A program made the position numbers and the translations under genes. A DNA stretch of 64,000 nucleotides from Rhodanobacteraceae bacterium (lineage in GTDB: Bacteria; Pseudomonadota; Gammaproteobacteria; Xanthomonadales; Rhodanobacteraceae): contig CP126120.1 in NCBI GenBank assembly GCA_030123585.1, positions 186,001-250,000 of the forward strand. The letters run 5' to 3'. The notes under the pieces were generated by a model. That model was not told the origin of the DNA. It saw only the letters and a program-made list of their open reading frames with translations, and ran no database searches. Shown piece after piece: positions 25,055 through 33,800 of this stretch (position 1 is the stretch's first letter; each line of letters starts with the position of its first letter).

Positions 25055-25321
25055 ATGTACGTATTGCATGACGAGGCAGGCATGGAATTCCACATCAAGA
25101 CCCGCGGCGTGAAACCGGATCTCGACGCGATCAACGCCGCACTGGCCGCGGTCGATCCGATGGCGGTGGCCGATCTCGAACCCGGCGGCGCAAGCCTGCG
25201 GGTGGCGGTCGAGCTGGGTTCTCCCGAATTGCTGGCGTTGCTCACGCGGGCCGGATATCCGGTCGACTGGAGGCAACTCGAAGAGGTGCCTTCCGTGTGT
25301 TGCGGCGCGTGTGGCGGATGA
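25055..25321 (+). CDS. Small uncharacterised protein with CCGACGG tail
   Basis: An 88-residue product if started at 25055; the ATG at 25082 is an alternative, preceded by AGGCAGG. Its alternating pattern resembles a small ferredoxin-like/HMA fold (MEFHIKTRGVKPDLDAINAAL, then ASLRVAVELGSPELLALLTRAGY). It ends in VPSVCCGACGG, which offers three cysteines for metal or persulfide binding. I recognise no family. It lies between the RND pump and an OsmC protein. Confidence 0.6.
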   Translation: MYVLHDEAGMEFHIKTRGVKPDLDAINAALAAVDPMAVADLEPGGASLRVAVELGSPELLALLTRAGYPVDWRQLEEVPSVCCGACGG

Positions 25322-25336
25322 TGCGGGAGGCGTGAC

Positions 25337-25813
25337 ATGAGCGAAGAACAGACGTTCGAATTGAGCCTGGAGCAGGTCGAGGATTTCGAATTCCGCGTGC
25401 GCTTCGACGGCACCGCGATCAGGGATCTCGCCACCGATGAACCGCCGCCGCTCGGCCACGCCGCCGGGCCGAATCCCGCGCGCCTGCTGCTGGCGGGTGT
25501 CGCCAACTGCCTCGCGGCAAGCCTGCTGTTCGCGCTGCGCAAGTTCCGCGATGCGCCGGGTCGTTTGCAGGCGAAGGCACGTGCACGGATGACCCGCAAC
25601 GACAAGGGGCGCTGGCGGATTGCCGGCATCGAGGTGGACCTGCAGTTGACCGATGCCGCCGCCGCGCTGCCGCACCTCGAACGTGCGCTCGCGCAGTTCG
25701 AGGATTTCTGCATCGTCACCGAAAGCGTGCGCGCCGGCGTTCCGGTTGCGGTGCGCGTGCATGACGCCGAAGGCAACGAGGTGCACGTGACGACCGCGGA
25801 CGCTGCGGGCTGA
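25337..25813 (+). CDS. OsmC-family protein
   Basis: A 158-residue protein with GGGAGG before its ATG. The OsmC fold is indicated by the N-terminal beta region and the central helix with the peroxidatic-type Cys (LLLAGVANCLAASLLFALRKF). The second Cys is in FEDFCIVTESVRAGVPV, the usual two-Cys layout for reducing organic peroxides or persulfides. A role in sulfane-sulfur or peroxide stress would suit the neighbouring SQR operon; this is inference. Confidence 0.85.
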   Translation: MSEEQTFELSLEQVEDFEFRVRFDGTAIRDLATDEPPPLGHAAGPNPARLLLAGVANCLAASLLFALRKFRDAPGRLQAKARARMTRNDKGRWRIAGIEVDLQLTDAAAALPHLERALAQFEDFCIVTESVRAGVPVAVRVHDAEGNEVHVTTADAAG

Positions 25814-25854
25814 CGCATCCGCGATCCGGTCTTCCCTGGAAACGCGCCGGCGAT

Positions 25855-26946
25855 TCAGCGCCGCGCGTACGCGTGCCAGTCGCGGCGCAGCGCGCGCAAC
25901 TGGCCGGTGAACAGCACGGCCCATGCGATGCAGGCGATGGTGAACATCACGTGCGGCAGCACGCCGAGGAAGGGCAGGTGCATGCTCTGCATCATGCGCA
26001 GCGTGGCCGTCGCGTACATGCCGAGCGGGAACACCGCGCCCCAATACATCGGGTCGTAGGTGAACGGGAAACGCTTGATGCCGTGGCGCCAGATCGCGAG
26101 CACCGCCAGCATCGGGATCCACCACGTGCCGGTGGCCCAGTAGAACACCGTGAAGCCCTTGAGGAACGGCAGCATCGATTGCAGGAACGGCGCGTGCGGC
26201 GTGTTCTCGATCAGCAGCGAGCCGGCCAGCGTCGAGATCGCCATCGCGCCCATGTTGATCCAGTACGGTGGCGACAGGTCGGCCGGCGAGAACGCGAAGA
26301 ACGTGTAGCGGTAGAAGATCAGCGACATCATCCAGATGTACAGCATGCCGCCCCACAACCACATCGACAGCGCGAAGAAGTTGAGTTCCATCCGCAGCGG
26401 TTGTGTTACTTCGGGCGCCAGTTGCGCGGCGAGCACCGCCAGTGATTGCGTCGCGACCACGGCCAGCAGCCAGCCGCCGCTGATGCCGCGGTCAAGCGTT
26501 GGCTTCTTCTGCTTGACCGTCAGCACGGTGAAGATGGTGTAGGTGAGTCCCACCCACGCGAGCAGGCCGACCACGCCCAGCACCGCGGCCACGCGCGCGT
26601 TGCCGCCGATCAGCAACGACTGGCTGCCGAGGATCGAACACGCCGCGACGAAGGTGAAGAATCCCGGCGCCTGCAGGTGGTCGAACAGGTCGTCCAGCGT
26701 GCGCCGGAAATGCCACGCCACGCGCGCGACCGCCAGCACGCAGATGATCGCGAACAGCACCGCATTCAGCGCGAACAGCGCGCGGGCCAGCAGCGGGATG
26801 CCGAGCAGGTGCGCGGCCAGCGACAGGATGCCGGTGGCCATGACCATGCTGAAGTAACCCGGCGACATCGTTTCGATCGACGCGCGCAGGTGGGCGATGA
26901 AGCCGCCGCTTGCGGGCGCTAGGGCGTCGGGGCCGGGCTGGCTCAT
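25855..26946 (-). CDS. SLAC1/TehA (TDT) family anion transporter at the end of the nar operon
   Basis: A 363-residue, ten-helix protein of the TDT/SLAC1 superfamily. Motifs include MSPGYFSMVMATGILSLAAH at the first helix, FFTFVAACSILGSQ, FYWATGTWWIPMLAVLAIWRH and YWGAVFPLGMYATATLRM. Members are tellurite-resistance TehA, C4-dicarboxylate transporters and plant SLAC1 anion channels that pass chloride and nitrate. It follows ppiC by 42 bases on the same strand without an evident terminator. A role in nitrate/nitrite or other anion flux is an inference from position. Confidence 0.85.
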   Translation of the reverse strand: MSQPGPDALAPASGGFIAHLRASIETMSPGYFSMVMATGILSLAAHLLGIPLLARALFALNAVLFAIICVLAVARVAWHFRRTLDDLFDHLQAPGFFTFVAACSILGSQSLLIGGNARVAAVLGVVGLLAWVGLTYTIFTVLTVKQKKPTLDRGISGGWLLAVVATQSLAVLAAQLAPEVTQPLRMELNFFALSMWLWGGMLYIWMMSLIFYRYTFFAFSPADLSPPYWINMGAMAISTLAGSLLIENTPHAPFLQSMLPFLKGFTVFYWATGTWWIPMLAVLAIWRHGIKRFPFTYDPMYWGAVFPLGMYATATLRMMQSMHLPFLGVLPHVMFTIACIAWAVLFTGQLRALRRDWHAYARR

Positions 26947-26988
26947 GGCGTCACGGATTCCGCAGTGGCGTCGCCGGGAACATGCGGG

Positions 26989-27708
26989 TCATTGCACCAG
27001 CGGCGATGCCGCGGCATCGAGTTCGACGCCTTCGATGTCGGCGTTGCCGGCCAGCACGCGTACGTACTGCGACAGCGCGCGCGCTTCGCTGCGGCGGCGC
27101 AGTTCGGCGGCGACGTCGTCGCACACCACTTCGTAGGGCACCTGCTTGCCCTCGATGCGCTGGTCCACGGACACGATGTGGAAACCGTGCCGCGTGGTGA
27201 CGAGCCTGGGCAGGATGCCGATGCTGATGGCGTCGCCGAAGATCGCCTGCTCGAATTCCGGTACGGTTTCGCCGCGCTGCAGTTGCCCCAGGTTGCCGCC
27301 CTGGGCGCCGGACGGGCAGTTGGAATGTTCACGCGCGCGTTCGCCGAACAGCGCGGGGTTGGCCTGGATTTCGTGCAGCATCGCTTCCGCGAGTCCGCGG
27401 ATCGCGGGCACCGGCGAACCCGGCGTCACCTGGAACAGGATGTGCCGCGCGCACACCAGGTCGCCCGAGCGGAACTTCTGTTTGTTCGCCTCGTACCAGC
27501 GCCGGCATTCCTCATCGGTCGGTTCCGGTACCGGCACTTCCTCGGCCAGCGTGCGCTCGATCGCGCGTTCGGTGTCGGTATCGTCCGCGCCGTCGGCGAC
27601 GAAGCCGAGTTCGCAGGCGCGCTGGCGCAGGAGCTCGTGTACGGCGGCGAGTTGCGGCGTCGGCCACGCCGCAGCATCGACCGGGGTGCCGTTGACGACG
27701 ACGCTCAT
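26989..27708 (-). CDS. Parvulin-type peptidyl-prolyl isomerase of the nar operon
   Basis: A 239-residue PpiC/NifM-like protein. The start ATG at 27708 overlaps the narI stop (ATGA), which settles it although the frame is open upstream. The N-terminal ~100 residues are helical. The parvulin domain runs ~105-205: ARHILFQVTPGSPV, then HSNCPSGAQGGNLGQLQRGE and EFEQAIF. No signal peptide is visible, so it is probably cytoplasmic. Several pseudomonad nar operons carry a similar gene after narI, likely helping NarGH or NarI maturation. Confidence 0.88.
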   Translation of the reverse strand: MSVVVNGTPVDAAAWPTPQLAAVHELLRQRACELGFVADGADDTDTERAIERTLAEEVPVPEPTDEECRRWYEANKQKFRSGDLVCARHILFQVTPGSPVPAIRGLAEAMLHEIQANPALFGERAREHSNCPSGAQGGNLGQLQRGETVPEFEQAIFGDAISIGILPRLVTTRHGFHIVSVDQRIEGKQVPYEVVCDDVAAELRRRSEARALSQYVRVLAGNADIEGVELDAAASPLVQ

Positions 27709-28412
27709 GAGTTCACCGATCCGCCGCGCCGGCGCACCAACTGGTACGGACGCACGAGGTAGGCGAGCGAGCCCACCCCGCTCCAGATGTGGACCATGCG
27801 CGTGAACGGCGAGACCAGGAAGATGGTGAAGCCGAGCAGGATGTGCAGTTGGTACACCCACGGCGTGCCCTGCAGGATTGCCGCGTTGCCTCCGTGGAAC
27901 AGCACCACGCCCTGCACGTAGGCGACCAGCCGCTCGAACATCGCGCCGTCCATGTGTTGCGCCGACAGCGGCACGGTGGCGACGCCCAGCGCCAGTTGCA
28001 GCCACAGCATCAGGATGATGGTGATGTCCCACTTGCGGCTGTTGCCGCGGATGCGCCGGTAGGCGAGGCGGCGGTGGATCAACACCGTGGCGCCGATCAG
28101 CGCGATCGAGCCGGCGATGCCGCCGACCACCATCGCCAGCAACTGGTGCTGGGTGGGACTCATCAGCCACATCACCAGCGGTTCGGGCATCAGGAAGCCG
28201 CCGAAGTGGCCGAGGATCACCACCAGCACGCCGTAGTGGAACAGGTTGGAGCCGAGCCGGAGTTCGCCCTTGTGCAGGGTCTGCGAGGAATCGCTTTTCC
28301 ACGAATACGGCTCGCGGTCGAAGCGCACCAGGCTGCCGAGCAGCAACACGGCGAGGCAGATGTAGGGATAGATGCCGAACAGGAAATCGTTCAACGGAGC
28401 GGGCAGGGTCAT
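27705..28412 (-). CDS. narI: Respiratory nitrate reductase gamma subunit (cytochrome b)
   Basis: A 235-residue, five-helix diheme cytochrome b. It oxidises quinol and anchors NarGH to the inner membrane. Start ATG at 28412 with GGAG eight bases upstream. Key features are LNDFLFGIYPYICLAVLLLG (helix 1), RLGSNLFHYGVLVVILGHFGGF with heme-ligand histidines, and a C-terminal histidine pair in VYQLHILLGFTIFLVSPFTRMVH. Length is close to E. coli NarI (225). The frame extends upstream into the stem-loop region, which is not expected to be translated. Confidence 0.95.
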   Translation of the reverse strand: MTLPAPLNDFLFGIYPYICLAVLLLGSLVRFDREPYSWKSDSSQTLHKGELRLGSNLFHYGVLVVILGHFGGFLMPEPLVMWLMSPTQHQLLAMVVGGIAGSIALIGATVLIHRRLAYRRIRGNSRKWDITIILMLWLQLALGVATVPLSAQHMDGAMFERLVAYVQGVVLFHGGNAAILQGTPWVYQLHILLGFTIFLVSPFTRMVHIWSGVGSLAYLVRPYQLVRRRGGSVNS

Positions 28413-28443
28413 CGTGGCATCTCCGGATAACATGTTGGAAATT

Positions 28444-28589
28444 GAAAAAGTGCTTTCCTGCACTTTTTCGAGACGCCGAGTCCGGCACATGTCCGTACTC
28501 GGCTTCGTCGAATCAAGCACTTTTCGTGCTTGATTCGCGGCGGGCCATCCATGGCCCGCGTTGACAGGGTGTTTCTCAACACCCTGTCA
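28444..28589 (-). repeat. Five consecutive stem-loops between narJ and narI (long copy of a dispersed repeat)
   Basis: Plus-strand coordinates of the stems: 28444-28453/28460-28469 (10 bp perfect); 28475-28481/28497-28503 (7 bp, 15-nt loop); 28509-28520/28526-28537 (12 bp perfect, loop TTTTC); 28540-28548/28551-28559 (9 bp); 28562-28573/28578-28589 (12 bp perfect, loop TCTC). The last begins right after the narJ stop. Read on the minus strand, the outer blocks match the element at 12972-13052 in order; the central two stems are extra. In the nar transcript this would be a long structured spacer between narJ and narI. Confidence 0.75.
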
Positions 28590-29234
28590 TCATGGGGCAG
28601 GGTGTTCGTCGGGCGTGAGCGCGGGATTGGGTTCGGGCGGCGCGAACGCCGGCTTTTCCTCCCACGCGTTGTCGATATCTTCGGGCGGCGGTACCGGCGC
28701 GTGCGCGTCCAGTCCCTTCTCGCCGCCCAGCGCCAGCAGCGCCGCCATCACCGCGGCGTAGCGGCTGTGCCGCTGCAACAGCGTGTTGCCGAGTTTGCGC
28801 AGGATATGCGCAACCTCGCCGATGGTGTCGCGCACTTCGGCCATGTCGCGGCAGGAGAGATATTCCAGCAGCAGCGGCAGGTGGTCGGGCAATTCGTCGG
28901 CGACCGGCTCCAGGCCGGCGTCGAGGTAGCGTTGCTTGAGTTCCAGCATCGCGGGGCCACGCTGGCGACCGTCGCCATGCACATGCTCGAACAGGTTCAG
29001 CGAAGTGCGCCGGCCGCGGTCGAACAGGTCGACGTAGCGGCCTTCCGCTTCGAGTTCGTCGCTGCCGGCGATTTCGTCGGCGAGCGCGACCAGGTCCGCG
29101 CGCAGCTTCTCGTCGATCGTGCGTTCGGCGCGGATCGCGTCCACGATTTCCGGCAGCGCCGCGCGCAACTCGGCATCGGGATAGGCGAGCAGGGCGGACA
29201 GCGCGCGCAGCAGCAGGGCGGGATTCTTGGACAT
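28590..29234 (-). CDS. narJ: Nitrate reductase molybdenum cofactor assembly chaperone
   Basis: A 214-residue all-helical NarJ/TorD-family chaperone that binds apo-NarG and is needed for molybdenum cofactor insertion; it is not part of the mature enzyme. Typical elements are LLRALSALLAYPDAELRAAL at the N-terminus, YVDLFDRGRRTSLNLFEHVHGD in the middle and PDHLPLLLEYLS later. The acidic/Pro-rich tail (~190-214) is unremarkable. Stem-loop repeats stand on both sides of the gene. Confidence 0.95.
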   Translation of the reverse strand: MSKNPALLLRALSALLAYPDAELRAALPEIVDAIRAERTIDEKLRADLVALADEIAGSDELEAEGRYVDLFDRGRRTSLNLFEHVHGDGRQRGPAMLELKQRYLDAGLEPVADELPDHLPLLLEYLSCRDMAEVRDTIGEVAHILRKLGNTLLQRHSRYAAVMAALLALGGEKGLDAHAPVPPPEDIDNAWEEKPAFAPPEPNPALTPDEHPAP

Positions 29235-29270
29235 GAATCAGTCTGATCGGTGTGTCTAACTACCTTTTGT

Positions 29271-29312
29271 CGTCATTCCGGGGCCGCGCGAAGCGCGGAA
29301 CCCGGAATGACG
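29271..29312. repeat. REP-like 42-bp inverted repeat between narH and narJ
   Basis: CGTCATTCCGGG at 29271-29282 pairs with CCCGGAATGACG at 29301-29312. An inner stem CCGCGC/GCGCGG closes a GAA loop, so nearly the whole element folds into one hairpin. The form (GTCATTCCGGG...CCCGGAATGAC) is that of bacterial REP sequences scattered between genes. It lies within the nar operon. Confidence 0.75.
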
Positions 29313-29344
29313 AAGAATGTTTATTCGCAGCGACGCATGAGAGG

Positions 29345-30886
29345 TTACTGTGAGTCGTCCAGTTCGCGGATCGGAATCACCTTGCGCCGGCCCATCTTGC
29401 CGCCGAACAGGCCGGCCTTGGCGTCGATGCCGTCGCAGCCGTTGCCGAAGGTGAAGCCGCAGCCGCCGCGCAGCTGGTAGGCGTTCTCGGCTTCCTCGCG
29501 GTGCGCCGTCGGGATCACGAAACGGTCTTCGTAATTGGCGATCGCGAGATAGCGGTGCATGTCGTTGGCCGTGGCTTCGTCGAGCCCGACGCTGGACAGG
29601 AGCGCCTGATCCTGCGTTTCGCCCAGCTGGCGCGCGCGGAACCACGCGCGCATCGCCAGCATCCGTTCGAGCGCGCTGACGATGGGCGGTTCGTGGCCGG
29701 CGGTGAGCAGGTTGGCGAGGTAGCGCACCGGGATCCGCAGCGAACCGACATTGGGCAGGCCGTTCGCGGCGCTGTCGATGGCGCCCGCGTTGGCGTGCGC
29801 GCTGATCGGCGACAGCGGCGGCACGTACCACACCATCGGCAGCGTGCGGTATTCCGGATGCAATGGGAAGGCGATCTTCCATTCCACCGCCATCTTGTAC
29901 GCGGGCGATTTCTGCGCGGCCTCGATCCACTCGGCTGGAATGCCGTCTTCCAGCGCCTTGCGCTGGATTTCCGGATCGAACGGATCGAGGAAGATGTCGA
30001 GTTGCGCCTGGTACAGATCGTGCGGGTTCTCGGTACTGGCGGCCTGTTCGATGCCGTCGGCGTCGTACAGCAGCACGCCGAGGTAACGGATGCGCCCGAC
30101 GCAGGTTTCCGAGCACACGGTGGGCAAGCCCACTTCGATACGCGGATAGCAGAACGTGCACTTCTCGGCCTTGCCCGAAACCCAGTTGTAGTAGATCTTC
30201 TTGTACGGGCAGCCCGATACGCACATGCGCCAGCCGCGGCACTTGTCCTGGTCGATCAGGACGATGCCGTCTTCCTCGCGCTTGTAGATCGAACCCGACG
30301 GGCAGGACGCCACACAGGTCGGGTTGAGGCAGTGCTCGCACAGGCGCGGCAGGTACATCATGAAGGTGTTTTCGAACTGGCCGTAGATGTCCTTCTGCAC
30401 GGCCTCGAAGTTGTAGTCCTTGCTGCGTTTTTCGAATTCGCCGCCGAGGATTTCCTCCCAGTTCGGGCCCCATTCGACCTTCTCCATCGTGCGCCCGGAA
30501 ATCAGCGAGATCGGCCGCGCGACCGGCGCGGTCGGCAGTTCCGGCGCGGTCTGCAGGTTTTCGTAATCGAAGGTGAACGGCTCGTAGTAGTCGTCGATCT
30601 CGGGCAGGAACGGGTTGGCGAAAATGCGCGCCAGCACCGCCCAGCGCCCGCCCTGCTTCGGCACCAACCTGCCGTTGGCCTTGCGCTCCCAGCCGCCTTT
30701 CCAGTGTTCCTGGTTTTCCCAGTCCTTGGGGTAACCGATGCCGGGCTTGGTCTCGACGTTGTTGAACCACGCGTACTCCATCCCCTTGCGCGAGGTCCAC
30801 ACGTTCTTGCAGGTGACCGAACAGGTGTGGCAACCGATGCACTTGTCGAGGTTCAGCACCATCGCGATTTGCGCGCGGATCTTCAT
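29345..30886 (-). CDS. narH: Respiratory nitrate reductase beta subunit
   Basis: A 513-residue iron-sulfur subunit carrying one [3Fe-4S] and three [4Fe-4S] clusters that pass electrons from NarI to NarG. The Cys groups are visible in order: CIGCHTCSVTCKNVW (~16-30), CEHCLNPTCVASCP (~183-196), CRGWRMCVSGCPYKKIYYNW (Trp in place of a Cys, as in NarH) and CTFCYPR...CSETCVGRIRYLG. Its ATG overlaps the narG stop (ATGA), which defines the start within a longer open frame. Length matches E. coli NarH (512). Confidence 0.96.
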   Translation of the reverse strand: MKIRAQIAMVLNLDKCIGCHTCSVTCKNVWTSRKGMEYAWFNNVETKPGIGYPKDWENQEHWKGGWERKANGRLVPKQGGRWAVLARIFANPFLPEIDDYYEPFTFDYENLQTAPELPTAPVARPISLISGRTMEKVEWGPNWEEILGGEFEKRSKDYNFEAVQKDIYGQFENTFMMYLPRLCEHCLNPTCVASCPSGSIYKREEDGIVLIDQDKCRGWRMCVSGCPYKKIYYNWVSGKAEKCTFCYPRIEVGLPTVCSETCVGRIRYLGVLLYDADGIEQAASTENPHDLYQAQLDIFLDPFDPEIQRKALEDGIPAEWIEAAQKSPAYKMAVEWKIAFPLHPEYRTLPMVWYVPPLSPISAHANAGAIDSAANGLPNVGSLRIPVRYLANLLTAGHEPPIVSALERMLAMRAWFRARQLGETQDQALLSSVGLDEATANDMHRYLAIANYEDRFVIPTAHREEAENAYQLRGGCGFTFGNGCDGIDAKAGLFGGKMGRRKVIPIRELDDSQ

Positions 30887-33800
30887 GGGCGTGCTCCCAC
30901 CAGCGTGGTGTCGAGTTCTTTTTCGCGCGCGGCGCGTTGCACGCGGTCCATCCAGTCCACTTTCGCGAGCTTGCGCACGATCACGAACTCGTCGCGGTTC
31001 GATCCGACCGGGCCGTAGTAATTGAGGCCCCACGACAGTTGCGCGTAGCCGCCGACCATGTGGGTGGGTTTCACCATCGTGCGCGTGACCGAGTTGTGGA
31101 TGCCGCCACGCTGGCCGGTGACCTGCGAACCCGGCACGTTCACGATCTTTTCCTGCGCGTGGTACATCAGGCACATGCCCTGCTTGACGCGCTGGCTGAC
31201 CACGGCGCGCGCGGTCAGCGCGCCGTTGAGGTTGAACACCTCGATCCAGTCGTTGTCCACGATGCCGGCCTGCTTCGCGTCGGTTTCCGAAATCCACACG
31301 ATCGGACCGCCGCGCGACAGCGTCAGCATGATCAGGTTGTCGGTGTAGGTGCTGTGGATGCCCCACTTCTGGTGCGGGGTGATGAAGTTCAGCACCACTT
31401 CCGGATGGCCGTTGTCCTTCTTGCCCAGGATCGGCGCGACGGTGCGGGTATCGACCGGCGGCCGGTACAGCGCGAAGCCTTCGCCGAAGTCGCGGAACCA
31501 GGCGTGGTCCTGGTAGAACTGCTGGCGACCCGAGATCGTGCGCCACGGGATCAACTCGTTGACGTTGGTCCAGCCGGCGTTGTAACTGACGTGCTCGCTC
31601 TCGATGCCGGACCAGGTGGGCGACGAGATGATCTTGCGTGGCTGCGCCTGGATGTCGCGGAAGCGGATCTTCTCGTCCTCGCGGGGGCGCGCGAGGTGCG
31701 TGTGGTCGCGGCCGGTGATCTTCGACAGCGCCTCCCACGCCTTCACCGCGACCTCGCCGTTGGTTTCCGGCGCGAGATACAGGATGGTCTCGGCGGCGTC
31801 GATGTCGCTGACGATGCGCGGGCGCCCCTTGGCCGGACCGTCGGCGACGGTGTAGTTGAGCGCGGCGAGGCCCTTCACTTCGTGCTCGGTGTTCCAGGCG
31901 ATGCCCTTGCCGCCGTTGCCGAGCTTGTCCATCAACGGCCCGAGCGAGGTGAAGCGCGCGTAGGTGGCCGGGTAATCGCGCTCGACCGTGACGATGTTGG
32001 GCGCGGTGACCCCGGGGATCAGCTCGCACTCGCCCTTCTTCCAGTCGCGCACCTCGAACGGCTGCGCGATTTCGGCGGGCGTGTCGTGCATGATCGGTTG
32101 CAGCATCACGTCGCGCTCGACGCCCAGCACGCCCTCGGAAAGTTCCGAGAATTTCTTCGCGACGGCCTTGAAGATTTCCCAGTCGCTCTTCGATTCGAAC
32201 ACCGGGTCGACCGCGGCCGATAGCGGGTGGATGAACGGATGCATGTCGGTGGTGGAGAGGTCGTTCTTCTCGTACCACGACGCGGTGGGCAGCACGACGT
32301 CCGAATACAGGCACGAGGTGGACATCCGGAAATCGAGCGTCACCACCAGATCAAGTTTCCCCTCGGGACCCTGGTCGTGCCACACGACTTCTTCCGGTTT
32401 GACGCCACCGTCCTGGCCGAGATCCTTGCCCTGCAGGCCGCAGCGGGTGCCGAGGAAATGCTTCAGGAAATACTCGTGGCCCTTGCCCGAGGAGCCGAAC
32501 AGGTTGGAGCGCCAGATGAACATGTTGCGCGGGAAGTTGACCGGATTGTCCGGGTCCTCGCACGCCATCTTCAGCTCGCCCGATTTCAGCGCCTTCGCGA
32601 CGTAATCCTTCGGCTCCATCCCGGCCTTGGCGGCGTCCTTTGCAACATCCAGCGGGTTGCGATTCAACTGCGGCGCCGACGGCGTCCAGCCCATCCGTTG
32701 CGCGCGCACGCTGCAATCGATGAAGCTGCGCGCGTGGCGGCTGCGGTCGGCCAGCGGCGACAGCAACTCGCCCACGTCGACCTTTTCGTAGCGCCACTGG
32801 TCGGAATGCGCGTAGAAGAACGATGTGCCGGCCATGTGCCGGGGCGGGCGCACCCAGTCGAGCGCGAACGCCAGCGCGGTCCAGCCGGTTTGCGGGCGCA
32901 GTTTTTCCTGGCCGACGTAATGCGCCCAGCCGCCGCCGGACACGCCGACCGTGCCGCACAGCATCAGGAAGTTGATGATGCTGCGGTAGTTCATGTCCTG
33001 GTGGTACCAGTGGTTCATGCCGGCGCCGATGATCACCATCGAGCGGCCTTTCGTCTTTTCGGCGTTGTCGGCGAATCCGCGCGCGACCTCGATCGCCGCG
33101 GCCGCGGGCACGCCGGTGATCGCTTCCTGCCACGCCGGCGTGTAGGGCAGCTTGTCGTCGTAACGCTTCGCGCATTCGCCGCCGAGGCCGCGGTCGAGCC
33201 CATAGTGCGCGCACAGCAGGTCGAACGCGGTCGCGACCATCGCCTCGCCGTCCTTCGTCGCGAGCTTGCGCGCCGGCACCTTGCGCAGCAGCACGTCGCC
33301 GTGCTGGTCGTCGCGCGTGAAGTGCGGATTGTCGACGCCGCCGAAGTAGGGGAAGGCGACGTCCAGCACGTCGTCGCGGCGATCGAGCTGCGTCAACTGC
33401 AATTCGATGTCCGCGCCGTCCGCGGTTTTCTGTTCGAGGTTCCATTTGCCCTTGTCGGGGCTGCCCTCGCCGGGCCAGCGGAATCCGATCGAGCCGTGCG
33501 GCGCGACCGGCTTGCCGGATTGGTCGAAGCCGACGGTTTTCCAGTCGGCCTTGTCGGGCGTGCCGAGCGCGTCGGCGAAATCGCTGGCGCGCAGGTAACG
33601 ATCGGCCACCCAGCGCGCGCCGTCGCGGCGCAGCTTCACCAGCAACGGCAGGTCGGTGTAGCGGCGGCAGTAATCCTGGAAGTAGGGCACCTGGCGGTCG
33701 ATGAAAAACTCCTTCAGGATCACGTGGCCCATCGCCATCGCCAGCGCGGCGTCGGTGCCCTGCTTGGGATGCAGCCACCGGTCGGAAAGCTTGGCGACCT

